Positions 1 through 8,389 of a DNA stretch of 64,000 nucleotides are shown piece after piece. The stretch is from positions 5,681 to 69,680 of the forward strand of contig JBDKIV010000131.1 of assembly GCA_039796935.1 (NCBI GenBank). The letters are read 5' to 3'. Source of the stretch: VFMC01 sp039796935 (GTDB taxonomy: Bacteria; Actinomycetota; Acidimicrobiia; Acidimicrobiales; Ilumatobacteraceae). Numbering within the stretch: the stretch's first letter is position 1; every line of letters starts with the position of its first letter. The notes beneath the pieces were generated by a model. That model made no database searches. It saw only the letters and a list, made by a program, of their open reading frames with translations, and had not been told where the DNA came from. A program made the position numbers and the translations under genes.

Positions 1-1222
1 CCTGCTCGACGGTCGAGCGCATCGGATCGTCCATGCAGCTGATGGTCTGGAACGCCTCGAGCATGTTCGGCCAGGTGCCGTCCGCATCTCGCTGGAAGTA
101 GCTGTCGTGCAAGGCGAGCAAGCCTCGCCCGTCACCGTTCTGCGCCTCTGCCAGCGCTCGTTCGAGATCGGGCCAGAACTGGTCGCTGTACATCGCCTGG
201 GCCACTCCGTTCAGGGCGATCTGACGATTGAGCGGAGGCCGTCCAGGATCGGTCGGGATGGGATCGTCGTCGAGTTCGAGCATCAGCGCGTCGAACGCGC
301 CTTCGGCATCGCCGTCATTGTGGAACTCACAGCTGCTGTCTGCGCTGCACCGCGCCAAGAACGTCGCCAGGGTCTGCTCGAACCCCTTCGACTGCTGCAG
401 GCTCGCCTCGACCATGTCGGCAGTCGGGTCGATCGCACCGTCGAGCACTGCGGCGCGGACCGTGTCGGGGAACAGCGTCACCCAGACCGCACCCAGCTCG
501 CTGCCGTAGCTGAACCCGAAGTAGGTGATCTGTTCCTCACCGAGGGCCCGGCGGATCGCGTCGATGTCACGCGCCGAGTTGTTGGTACCGAAGTACTGGA
601 TGGCGTCACCGGTTCGTTGCACGCAACCGCTCTGGAACTCCTCGGCGATGTCGACGATCTCCTGCCGTTCGGCGTCGTCGTCCGGGGTGATGTCGATCGA
701 CCCGTAGTACCGGTCGTAGTCGTCGACACAGTCGATCGCAGGAGCACTGGCACCGGTGCCGCGCGGATCCCAGCCGATGACGTCGAAGCGCTCGATGATC
801 GCCTCGCTGAACAACTGCGGTGCGAAGTACCCGTAATCGCTGCCCGGCACGCCCGGACCCCCCGGGTTGATGAGCATCGAGCCGATCCGCGCGTCGGGGT
901 CGGTGGCTCGGTGCCGGATGAGATACAGCGAAGCAGTACCCGCCGACGGGTCGCTGTAGTCGAGGGGCACCTCGATGACCCCTTCGTCGATCCCCTCTTC
1001 GAGCTCGCTCCACTCGATGGACACGGGCTCGGGCTCGGGTGCCGTCGGGTCGGTCGTCGTGCCCTGCGTCGTCAGCGGATCGGTCTGGTTGGTCGATGCG
1101 TCGGTCGTGGCGGCGCTCGAGCCGGCCGGACGGCTCTCGGATGCAACGGGATTCTCGCCGGTCGCGCACGCACTGATCGTGAGAGCGAGTGCCAATGAGA
1201 CCAGGGCCGTCTTCCTACGCAT
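1..1222 (-). CDS. TAP-like alpha/beta hydrolase lipoprotein (partial, C-terminus beyond window)
   Basis: Secreted alpha/beta-hydrolase of the TAP family (Streptomyces tripeptidyl aminopeptidase and relatives), expected to release short peptides or hydrolyse esters outside the membrane. About 407 codons are visible and the frame runs off the left edge of the window. The N-terminus is a lipoprotein signal with lipobox TISAC (Cys19), followed by a Thr/Ser/Pro-rich linker. The core has an oxyanion-region motif NPGGPG and a nucleophile elbow GFSYG with Ser near residue 238. The ATG start is supported by a TAGGCT box 8 nt upstream (leaderless pattern). It is divergent from the ABC exporter gene with only 49 bp between start codons. 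The family is confident; the substrate is unknown. Confidence 0.85.
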   Translation of the reverse strand, partial: MRRKTALVSLALALTISACATGENPVASESRPAGSSAATTDASTNQTDPLTTQGTTTDPTAPEPEPVSIEWSELEEGIDEGVIEVPLDYSDPSAGTASLYLIRHRATDPDARIGSMLINPGGPGVPGSDYGYFAPQLFSEAIIERFDVIGWDPRGTGASAPAIDCVDDYDRYYGSIDITPDDDAERQEIVDIAEEFQSGCVQRTGDAIQYFGTNNSARDIDAIRRALGEEQITYFGFSYGSELGAVWVTLFPDTVRAAVLDGAIDPTADMVEASLQQSKGFEQTLATFLARCSADSSCEFHNDGDAEGAFDALMLELDDDPIPTDPGRPPLNRQIALNGVAQAMYSDQFWPDLERALAEAQNGDGRGLLALHDSYFQRDADGTWPNMLEAFQTISCMDDPMRSTVEQ

Positions 1223-1230
1223 GAGGCGTC

Positions 1231-1236
1231 AGCCTA
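1231..1236 (-). promoter_or_regulatory. -10 box of a leaderless promoter for the TAP-like hydrolase
   Basis: TAGGCT read on the minus strand, 8 nt before the ATG at 1222. It matches the TAnnnT-plus-7 pattern seen repeatedly in this window. Confidence 0.55.
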
Positions 1237-1258
1237 GGGCGAGCGACGTGGCCAGCCG

Positions 1259-1264
1259 TATCGT
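1259..1264 (+). promoter_or_regulatory. -10 box of a leaderless promoter for the ABC exporter
   Basis: TATCGT lies 7 nt before the ATG at 1272, so transcription would begin at or next to the start codon. It decides between the candidate ATGs at 1272 and 1278. Confidence 0.5.
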
Positions 1265-1271
1265 GGTCGTC

Positions 1272-3140
1272 ATGCACATGAGCCCCCACATGATGATGCC
1301 GGGCAATGCTGCCGCCGTGAAGGGCAAACGCCTGCAACGTGCCTCACTCGCCCGGGCCTGGCAGTTCGCACGCCCGTATCGCGGCACGATCATCGGGTTC
1401 CTCATCGCGATCTTCGCCGCAGCGCTCCTCGCGCTCGTGCCTCCGTTCGCATTCCGCTCGATCCTCGACCGGGCGATCCCGGACGGTGACCGTCGGCTCA
1501 TCACCGTGCTCGCGGTGGCGGTGGTCGCGGCAGCGCTCGGCGATGCCGCACTGGCGATCGTGCAGCGGTGGTGCAGTTCGCGGATCGGCGAAGGCCTGAT
1601 CTACGACCTTCGGCTCGCCCTGTTCTCGAAGGTCCAGCGCATGCCGGTGGCGTTCTTCACCCGTACGCAGACCGGCGCGCTGGTCAGTCGCCTCAACAAC
1701 GACGTGGTCGGCGCGCAGACCGCGGTGACCTCGACCCTCGGTAGCGCCGTCAGCAACGTCGTGGTCCTGGCGACGACGCTGGTGGCGATGATCGCCCTCG
1801 AATGGCGCCTCACCCTGTTGGCGCTCGTCGTCCTGCCGCTGTTCATCGTCCCCGCCAAACGGGTCGGCAACCGGCTCCAGGCCATCTCGCGCGAGCAGAT
1901 GGGCGTCAACGCCGAGATGAACAGCCAGATGACCGAGCGGTTCAACGTGTCGGGCGCTCAGCTCGTCAAGCTGTTCGGACGAGCACGTGACGAGGTCGAC
2001 GTGTTCGATCGGCGAGCTGCTCGGGTGCGCGACATCGGGATCACGTCGGCGCTGTACGGCAGGGTCTTCTTCGTCGCGCTCGGTCTGGTGGGCGCGATCG
2101 GCGCTGCCGCCGTGTACGGCATCGGGGCGTTCTTGGTGGTCGACGGGACGATCTCGAGCGGCACGCTCGTGGCGCTGGCGGCGCTCGTCACCCGCGTGTA
2201 CCAACCGCTCACGGGGTTGACGAACGCCCGCGTCGATCTGATGACCGCGATGGTGAGCTTCGAGCGCGTGTTCGAGGTGCTCGACGCACCCGAGGCGATC
2301 ACCGACCGGCCGGGTGCGATCGACCTGGTCGCACCACAGGGGCTGGTCGAGTTCGATCACGTCCGATTCCGCTACCCCGCTGCTGCCGACGTCACCGTGG
2401 CGTCGCTCGAGTCGCCGTCGGCCGTGGGCGGCTCCGATCCCGACCGGGACGTGCTCGTCGACGTGAGCCTGACGATCCGGCCCGGCGAGACGGTTGCGCT
2501 CGTCGGTGCCTCCGGGTCGGGCAAGACGAGCCTTGCGTCGCTGCTCCCTCGTCTGTACGACGTGAGTGCCGGGACGGTGCGCGTGGACGGTCACGATGTG
2601 CGCGACCTCACCCAGGAATCGCTCCGCTCCGCCATCGGTGTCGTCAGCCAGGACCCACACCTGTTCCACGACACCATCGGCGCCAACCTCCGCTACGCCA
2701 AGCCGTATGCATCCGATGCCGAACTCGACGAGGCGTGCCGCGGAGCCCGCATCCTCGACATGATCGCTGCCTTGCCAGACGGCTACGACACCGTGGTCGG
2801 CGAACGCGGCTACCGGATGAGCGGCGGCGAGAAGCAGCGTCTCGCCATCGCCCGGCTCTTGCTGAAGGACCCGGCGATCATCGTCCTCGACGAAGCCACG
2901 AGCCACCTCGACAACGAGAACGAGGCACACGTGCAAGCCGCGCTCGACGATGCGCTGCGCAACCGGACGGCGCTGGTGATCGCCCACCGGCTGTCGACGG
3001 TTCGCGATGCGGACCGCATCGTGGTCCTCGACGACGGACGAATCGCCGAAGAGGGCACGCACGAGCAGTTGCTCGCGCTCGGCGGTCTCTACGCCGCTCA
3101 GGTGCAGGCAGGCGAAGCGTCGGCGACGCTGCTGTCCTGA
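1272..3140 (+). CDS. ABC exporter half-transporter (MsbA/MdlB-like)
   Basis: Membrane ABC exporter of about 622 residues, membrane domain fused to ATPase, the usual length for a half-transporter that works as a homo- or heterodimer. The membrane part (about residues 30-320) shows several long hydrophobic segments. The ATPase is intact: Walker A GASGSGKT near 412, signature MSGGEKQ near 515, Walker B IIVLDEAT near 535 and the following H-loop AHRLST. The start chosen is the ATG with a TATCGT box 7 nt upstream; the open frame extends further back, but only across the divergent neighbour. The cargo cannot be told from sequence. The stop codon lies inside an 18-bp tandem repeat. Confidence 0.9.
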   Translation: MHMSPHMMMPGNAAAVKGKRLQRASLARAWQFARPYRGTIIGFLIAIFAAALLALVPPFAFRSILDRAIPDGDRRLITVLAVAVVAAALGDAALAIVQRWCSSRIGEGLIYDLRLALFSKVQRMPVAFFTRTQTGALVSRLNNDVVGAQTAVTSTLGSAVSNVVVLATTLVAMIALEWRLTLLALVVLPLFIVPAKRVGNRLQAISREQMGVNAEMNSQMTERFNVSGAQLVKLFGRARDEVDVFDRRAARVRDIGITSALYGRVFFVALGLVGAIGAAAVYGIGAFLVVDGTISSGTLVALAALVTRVYQPLTGLTNARVDLMTAMVSFERVFEVLDAPEAITDRPGAIDLVAPQGLVEFDHVRFRYPAAADVTVASLESPSAVGGSDPDRDVLVDVSLTIRPGETVALVGASGSGKTSLASLLPRLYDVSAGTVRVDGHDVRDLTQESLRSAIGVVSQDPHLFHDTIGANLRYAKPYASDAELDEACRGARILDMIAALPDGYDTVVGERGYRMSGGEKQRLAIARLLLKDPAIIVLDEATSHLDNENEAHVQAALDDALRNRTALVIAHRLSTVRDADRIVVLDDGRIAEEGTHEQLLALGGLYAAQVQAGEASATLLS

Positions 3141-3169
3141 GTCTCGCCGGGGTCCTGAGTCTCGCCGGG
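3134..3169. repeat. 18-bp perfect tandem repeat, two copies
   Basis: Two identical 18-bp copies (3134-3151 and 3152-3169) beginning GTCCTGAG and ending GCCGGG span the end of the ABC exporter gene. The first contains its stop codon. Confidence 0.85.
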
Positions 3170-3189
3170 GTCCGAGCACCGGCTCGGAC
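3170..3189 (+). terminator. Hairpin downstream of ABC exporter gene
   Basis: Perfect 7-bp stem GTCCGAG/CTCGGAC around a 6-nt loop, 30 bp after the exporter stop. There is no T tract, so a terminator role is tentative. Confidence 0.4.
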
Positions 3190-3192
3190 GGT

Positions 3193-3220
3193 CGTGTCAC
3201 ACCGGCCGTGTCACACCGGC
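3193..3220. repeat. 14-bp perfect tandem repeat, two copies
   Basis: Two copies of CGTGTCACACCGGC (3193-3206, 3207-3220) immediately before rmuC. Together with the 18-bp repeat, almost the whole intergenic region is repetitive. Confidence 0.8.
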
Positions 3221-3236
3221 CGGGCATGATGCCGTC

Positions 3237-4307
3237 ATGGATCTCGTCGTCATCATTCTGCTGGTCGCGCTCTTGGCCGTCCTGGCGCTCGTCGCCCGTC
3301 TGGTGACGCAGCTCGATCGTCGGTCGTCCGCGACAGCGACCGCGGACGGCGCCGACAGCGCCGTCCGCGCAGACCTGCACCGCTTGACGACCCTGGTGGA
3401 TCAGCTCGACCGGACGACGGCAGAGCGGTTCGGCCGTATCGACACCTCGCTGCAGTGGCACGTCGAGGCGACCCGCCAACTCACCGGAACCGCCAACGGC
3501 CTGCGCGAGGCGCTCGCCAGCTCGAATGCCCGCGGTCAGTGGGGCGAGCGGATGGCCGAGGACGTCCTGCGGCTCGCCGGCCTGCACGAGCACGTCAACT
3601 ACGTGAAGCGCACCGCCGTCACCGGCGACGGGACCGGCATCCCCGACTTCACGTTCCGACTGCCGAAGGGTCACGTCCTCTTCATGGACGTGAAGTTCCC
3701 GATGGCCGCCTACCTGCGCTATCTCGACGCTGCGAGTGACGACGAACGCACGGCCCACCGCGCGACGTTCCTCCGCGACGTCCGCGCCCGGGTCACCGAA
3801 CTCGCCCGGCGCGAGTACGCGGCCACCGACGACCGACCAGCCGTCGACAACGTGTTGCTCTTCATCCCCAACGAGTCGCTCGCCTCGTTCATCCACCAGG
3901 CCGATCCGGCACTCATCGACGACGCCCTGCGCCAGCAGGTCGTGCTCTGCTCGCCGCTCACCCTGTTCGCCTTCCTCGGCGTCATCCGGCAGGCATTCGA
4001 CAACTTCGCGATCGAGCAGACCAGTCAGGAGATCCTCGTGCTGCTCGGGCGGTTCGGGCAGCAGTGGGGCAAGTACACCGAGCAGGTCGACAAGGTGAAG
4101 CGCCAACTCGACACCGTCACGCGTTCGTTCGACGATCTGGCAGGGCCACGGCGCCGCCAGCTCGAGCGTCAGCTCACCGCCATCGAGGATGTCCGCCATC
4201 GCCAGGCTCTGCCGTCAGACGGAGCCCTCCTTGCGGTGCCCGACGCGACGGACCCCGAAGCATTCGACGACGAACCCGACTCGCTCGATGCCGATTTCGA
4301 TCGGTGA
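3237..4307 (+). CDS. rmuC: RmuC family DNA recombination protein
   Basis: RmuC-family protein of 356 residues, associated in Escherichia coli with limiting recombination at inverted repeats; the core belongs to a nuclease-like fold. The N-terminus is one hydrophobic anchor (about residues 3-22), followed by a short helical stretch and the RmuC domain from about residue 85, with the typical RGQWGE motif, the FMDVKFP motif and a helical tail. It is shorter than the E. coli protein (about 475 aa) because the coiled-coil region is reduced, which is common in actinobacteria. The ATG at 3237 has only a weak CATGAT box 6 nt upstream. The next gene, xseA, is 39 bp downstream, so the DNA-repair genes may be co-transcribed. 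Confidence 0.9.
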   Translation: MDLVVIILLVALLAVLALVARLVTQLDRRSSATATADGADSAVRADLHRLTTLVDQLDRTTAERFGRIDTSLQWHVEATRQLTGTANGLREALASSNARGQWGERMAEDVLRLAGLHEHVNYVKRTAVTGDGTGIPDFTFRLPKGHVLFMDVKFPMAAYLRYLDAASDDERTAHRATFLRDVRARVTELARREYAATDDRPAVDNVLLFIPNESLASFIHQADPALIDDALRQQVVLCSPLTLFAFLGVIRQAFDNFAIEQTSQEILVLLGRFGQQWGKYTEQVDKVKRQLDTVTRSFDDLAGPRRRQLERQLTAIEDVRHRQALPSDGALLAVPDATDPEAFDDEPDSLDADFDR

Positions 4308-4346
4308 TGGTGTTCCCTTCGGGGATCGAACCGGCAGACTCTCGAC

Positions 4347-5741
4347 ATGAGCCAGCCCGCGTTCGACTTCGACCTCGACGGGGCCGACGACGCGACGTAC
4401 GGCGTCGCCGAGCTCGCCGAAGCCGTCAACCTCGTACTCCGTCGCGGCTTTCCCGACGGTGTCTGGGTACGCGGCGAGATCCAGGGATGGAACGAACGCG
4501 GCGGACACGCCTACTTCAAGCTGGTCGAAGAGACGACCTCGGGCCGCGCCTCGCTGAATGTGGCGCTGTTCGCCGGGGTCCGGGCCAGGATGCGGGCGAT
4601 GCTCGACAAACACGGGATCAGGCTCACCGATGGGCTGAAAGTCCGTATCTCGGCCACGCTCGACGTCTACGCCCCGTCCGGCCAACTGAGCCTCAAGATG
4701 ACCGGTATCGATCCGCGCTTCACCCTGGGCGACCTCGCGGCACAGCGGGCCGACGTCGTCCGGCGGCTCATCGCCAACGGGCTGTACGACGCGAACCGCT
4801 CGATCCAACTGCACGTCGCGCCGCTTCGCATCGGCGTCGTCACCTCACGCGAGGGTGCTGCCTGGGCCGACTTCCAGCACGAGATCGAACGCAGCGGACT
4901 CGGCTTCGTGCTGCGCACGGTCGATGTCCGCGTTCAGGGCGAGTGGGCGGTCACCATGATCACCGACGCCATCCAGTTCCTCGGCCGCCACGACGACCTC
5001 GACGCCATCGTCGTCATCCGAGGCGGAGGGGCACGCAGCGAACTCGCCACCTTCGACGACGAACGTATCGCCACCGCCATCGCACGATCCCGTCTTCCGG
5101 TGCTGACCGGCATCGGCCACGAGACCGACCGCAGCGTCGCCGACGAAGTGGCCCATCTCGCCCTCAAGACACCCACCGCCTGTGCGGCAGCGCTGGTCGA
5201 GCGCGTGCTCGCGTTCTCTGCCGCCGCCGAGGACGCCTGGCGATCGATCGAGCGGGCCGCCGACCGCCGTCTCGTCGACACCGTCGCGCGACTCGACGAG
5301 GTCGCTGCGGGCATCGGACACCTCACCCGTGCCGCCGTCAACCGCAGCGACGAACGCCTTCGCCAGCGCACCGCCCGACTGTGCGCGGTCGCCCTTCGGG
5401 TCACCGACCGAGCCGGCGACCGCCTCGCAGCGGGCGTCACGACGCTCACCCGGCAGCCAGGCAGGGTCGAGCACGAGCTGCGGCACCTCGAGGGTGTCGC
5501 ACATCGGGTTCGACTCCTCGATCCGGCAACCACCATGGCGCGGGGTTGGAGCATCACCCGAACAGCCGACGGCCGCACGGTACGCAGCACCCGCGACCTG
5601 CTCGTCGGTACCGAGATCATCACCACCTTGGCCGACGGAACCGCCCGCAGCCGAGTCGATGCAGTGACAGCTCACCGACCCCACGACCACCTTCCGGATA
5701 CGGCAGGCACGACCAGCAGCAGCGGAGACCACGAACCATGA
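4347..5741 (+). CDS. xseA: Exodeoxyribonuclease VII large subunit
   Basis: Catalytic subunit of exonuclease VII, which degrades single-stranded DNA from both ends in the cytoplasm and works with several copies of XseB. The 464-residue length is normal. The N-terminal OB-fold carries VWVRGEIQGW and HAYFKL (about residues 35-65); the central catalytic domain has the family motifs VVIRGGGAR and TGIGHETD (about 225-260), and the C-terminal coil ends with MARGWSI. xseB follows after 10 bp, giving the usual xseA-xseB pair. The ATG at 4347 fits the N-terminal family boundary. Confidence 0.95.
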   Translation: MSQPAFDFDLDGADDATYGVAELAEAVNLVLRRGFPDGVWVRGEIQGWNERGGHAYFKLVEETTSGRASLNVALFAGVRARMRAMLDKHGIRLTDGLKVRISATLDVYAPSGQLSLKMTGIDPRFTLGDLAAQRADVVRRLIANGLYDANRSIQLHVAPLRIGVVTSREGAAWADFQHEIERSGLGFVLRTVDVRVQGEWAVTMITDAIQFLGRHDDLDAIVVIRGGGARSELATFDDERIATAIARSRLPVLTGIGHETDRSVADEVAHLALKTPTACAAALVERVLAFSAAAEDAWRSIERAADRRLVDTVARLDEVAAGIGHLTRAAVNRSDERLRQRTARLCAVALRVTDRAGDRLAAGVTTLTRQPGRVEHELRHLEGVAHRVRLLDPATTMARGWSITRTADGRTVRSTRDLLVGTEIITTLADGTARSRVDAVTAHRPHDHLPDTAGTTSSSGDHEP

Positions 5742-5751
5742 GGACCGGACG

Positions 5752-5967
5752 ATGAACGCCGAAGTACCACCTGCCGCCGTTGGTTATGCCGCAGCGCTGG
5801 CCGAGCTCGAACAGATCCTGGCGCAACTCGAGCGGCCCGATGTCGACGTCGACGTCCTGGCCACCCAGGTCGAGCGCGCTGCCCAGTTGATCGAGTTCTG
5901 TCGCGACCGGATCAACCGGGCGCGTCTGCAGATCGAACAGGTCGTCGCCACGCTCGACGACGACTGA
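5752..5967 (+). CDS. xseB: Exodeoxyribonuclease VII small subunit
   Basis: Small subunit of exonuclease VII, 71 residues, typical length. It begins with the family pattern of an alanine-rich helix (GYAAALAELEQI), a Val-Asp turn and a second helix with the characteristic CRDRIN segment; these two helices bind the coil of XseA. It lies 10 bp after xseA and is certainly in the same operon. It converges with the next gene, whose stop is only 4 bp away, leaving no room for an intergenic terminator. Confidence 0.93.
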   Translation: MNAEVPPAAVGYAAALAELEQILAQLERPDVDVDVLATQVERAAQLIEFCRDRINRARLQIEQVVATLDDD

Positions 5968-5971
5968 GCCG

Positions 5972-8275
5972 TCAGTCCTTCGACTCCGACAGGGCGTCGA
6001 GGAGTGATCCGGCTCGTGCCGACGTCACCGATCGGCGCTGGCCCGCACCGATCGTCAACTCGCCGGTCGGTTGCTGGCGCAACGCACCGTCGCGCAAGAG
6101 GGTCCCGATCGCCGCGCGTACATCGTCCTCGGGACTGTCGGGAAGGTGACCGACGAGTTCGTCGGGCGTGAGCATGCCGCGACGCAGCACCGTCGCCAGC
6201 ACGCGACGCTCGGTCGGATCGGAATGGAGGATGCCCCCCATTCCCGCTTCCCACACCGCCCGACCGATGGTGCGGACGACCACCAGATCGAGAGCACGAG
6301 CCGTCTCGGCGCGACGCTCGTTGGCCGTCAGACGAAGATCGCCGCACACGTTGCCCGGACCGATGAGTGCGAGCCGCCGCTCGGAACCCGATCCGGCACC
6401 GCCGAGCACCTCGACGTGCCCCGACACGACGAACACCATCCGGTCGGCCGGTGCCCCCTCGCGGTAGATGGTCTCGCCCGGCTCGTACCGTTCGGTCACC
6501 ATCCTCGTCCGCAGCGCCTCGCGCTCGAGCGGGCCGGCGTCTCGGAGCGCACCGACTTCCATGATGTCGCCCGACGCATGCTTCCACTGCTCGACGTAGG
6601 AGGGCACCTGCACCAGCAGGTCGTGGTGCGGCGCCAGGTACCACCGGTCGACCCCGAGGAACAGCACGAGCTCTGATGACGCCGCCAACTCCTCCGACTC
6701 GGATGCCATCAACACTGTCGCCCCGTCACGGCGCAACTCGGCGACCACCGGCCCGGCCACCTCGGGATCGGCCAGCGGTCGAAGATGGCCCGCCACCACG
6801 ACGTCGGCCCTGCCGGCGACGGCCATCGCCAACAGCAACCGGTGTCGTTCGCCGTTCGACAGCAGTGACCCTTGCACCCCGAGTGACGCCTGGACACCAC
6901 CACCCGGCAGGTCGGCGAGGTGGCCGATGTCGAGACGACCGAGCAACGCCACCGCGGCAGCCTCGTCGAGGTCGGGATCGACGGCGCGCAGATGATCGAG
7001 TGTCGAGGCCTCGACGCATCGGGCATCGGACGTGACGGTGGCGAGTCGTCGCGACCGAAGCGCCAACGGGGCGGGCAGCCCGACGACGGTCACGGCGCCA
7101 GCTGGTGCGTCGTCCAGCCCACCGAGCCACCTGGGGGCACCGGTCCCGGTGGCGTCGACGACCACGACCCAGGCACCGGCCGGAATCGACAGATCGGTGC
7201 CGTCCGGTGACCGGAGCTCGATGGCGGCCGGCCCGGCCGGGAGGCGGGTCGACTCGACCCGGGCCGCGCCGTCGGCTTCCGCCTGGTCGCGCTCGGCCGC
7301 GGAGAGGAGCTCGGCGAGCCGCCCTACGCTCGACTCGCCCTGCTGCAGCGCTCGAATGGTGGGTGGCAGCGCTTCGAGACCGAGCATGGCGAGCTCGATG
7401 TACAGCAACGCAGAGAGCACCTGGCCGGCCGATGCCTCGCTGCGCATGCCGAGGATGGTCACGCCGGCCAGACCGACCAGAGCGACCACGCGCGTCGCGA
7501 AGTGGAGGCGGGCGTCGAGACGGAGCTCGGCCAGCGTGAGTTCGTCGAGATGGTGCGCCTCGTGGGCGAAGCGGCGCCGAATCCACGTTCCGACCGCCAG
7601 ACCGCGAATCGCACTCGATGCCGTGAGCGATTCGTCGACCACGGTCGCCACCCGGTCGGCCCCCGAGTGGCGTGCGAGGTCGGCGCGCACCAATCGGCCC
7701 GACAGGCGCGCCTGCACGAAGAAGTACAACGGCACCAGCAGAGCCATGAGGACGCCACCGAACGCGCTGTAGGTGAACAGGAAGTACAACGCCGCCACGA
7801 TGCGGAGCACACCGGTGACCCCACCGATCAGCAGCATCTCGAACCCGTGCTCGACGCGATCGACATCGGCACCGCTGTTGGCGATGGCATTGGCCCGCAC
7901 CGCGGCGTCGGGCACACCCGTCCTCGACGATTGCAGCCCGACGAAGACACGGTTGCGCAGTTCGAGCCCCGCATGCAGGCTCACCTTGGCGGCACGGATG
8001 TGGCCGACGTTGTTGATGATCGGATCGGCGATCAGGAGGGCCACGAACCACACCATGACCGTCCCTGAGGCACCATGGTGGAGGAGTTCTTTCACCAGCC
8101 GAGGGATGAACGCGCCGATCGCGACAGCTGTCGTCAGGAGCGCCAGCGTGACGGCCACCTGCCCGCGCGAGTGGCGCAATGACGGCCGCAGCGCCCCGAG
8201 GACGGCCCCGATGGCACCTGTTCGTCGATGACGCTGCAGGTCAGACGCTTCGCGTGGTGCTGGGTCGTGCGACAT
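5972..8275 (-). CDS. ABC-exporter-like protein with degenerate ATPase and C-terminal cyclic-nucleotide-binding domain
   Basis: Protein of 767 residues built like an ABC exporter with an added sensor. Residues about 40-310 hold the membrane segments. The following ABC domain has lost its catalytic motifs: the P-loop region reads DATGTGAPRW (near 375) with no GKS/T, the signature reads LLSNGERHR (near 472), and the Walker B region reads VVVAGHLRPL without the Asp-Glu pair. After this comes a cyclic-nucleotide-binding fold (about 590-690) with PGETIYREG and VVSGHVEVLGG, then a winged-helix-like tail. It could be a regulatory partner of another transporter or a signalling protein; ATP hydrolysis by this chain is unlikely. 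The ATG at 8275 is chosen because upstream codons run into the divergent crtE promoter region. Confidence 0.8.
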   Translation of the reverse strand: MSHDPAPREASDLQRHRRTGAIGAVLGALRPSLRHSRGQVAVTLALLTTAVAIGAFIPRLVKELLHHGASGTVMVWFVALLIADPIINNVGHIRAAKVSLHAGLELRNRVFVGLQSSRTGVPDAAVRANAIANSGADVDRVEHGFEMLLIGGVTGVLRIVAALYFLFTYSAFGGVLMALLVPLYFFVQARLSGRLVRADLARHSGADRVATVVDESLTASSAIRGLAVGTWIRRRFAHEAHHLDELTLAELRLDARLHFATRVVALVGLAGVTILGMRSEASAGQVLSALLYIELAMLGLEALPPTIRALQQGESSVGRLAELLSAAERDQAEADGAARVESTRLPAGPAAIELRSPDGTDLSIPAGAWVVVVDATGTGAPRWLGGLDDAPAGAVTVVGLPAPLALRSRRLATVTSDARCVEASTLDHLRAVDPDLDEAAAVALLGRLDIGHLADLPGGGVQASLGVQGSLLSNGERHRLLLAMAVAGRADVVVAGHLRPLADPEVAGPVVAELRRDGATVLMASESEELAASSELVLFLGVDRWYLAPHHDLLVQVPSYVEQWKHASGDIMEVGALRDAGPLEREALRTRMVTERYEPGETIYREGAPADRMVFVVSGHVEVLGGAGSGSERRLALIGPGNVCGDLRLTANERRAETARALDLVVVRTIGRAVWEAGMGGILHSDPTERRVLATVLRRGMLTPDELVGHLPDSPEDDVRAAIGTLLRDGALRQQPTGELTIGAGQRRSVTSARAGSLLDALSESKD

Positions 8276-8376
8276 TGCCGCGACGTTACTGGCCGTCGCC
8301 GTCGCACCAGCCAGTCCGGTCCGATCGATCACCGAACAGAACACGAGCTCCGGGCGACGGGTGGAGCGATCGGCAC

Positions 8377-8382
8377 TAGCCT
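8377..8382 (+). promoter_or_regulatory. -10 box of leaderless promoter for the carotenoid operon
   Basis: TAGCCT sits exactly 7 nt before the GTG at 8390 and marks that GTG as the crtE start. It lies in the 114-bp divergent gap 8276-8389; no clear -35 box or operator is visible there. Confidence 0.6.
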
Positions 8383-8389
8383 CGCCGAC

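Noticed and set aside
3134..3220. Direct repeats that could suggest a CRISPR-like array
   Set aside because: The copies are adjacent without spacers, only two of each, and no cas gene is present.
1344..4199. Very long open frame on the minus strand (951 codons) opposite the ABC exporter and rmuC
   Set aside because: It is the reverse shadow of two well-supported genes in GC-rich DNA; the peptide is Arg/His/Asp-rich with no family motif, and it crosses the rmuC promoter region.
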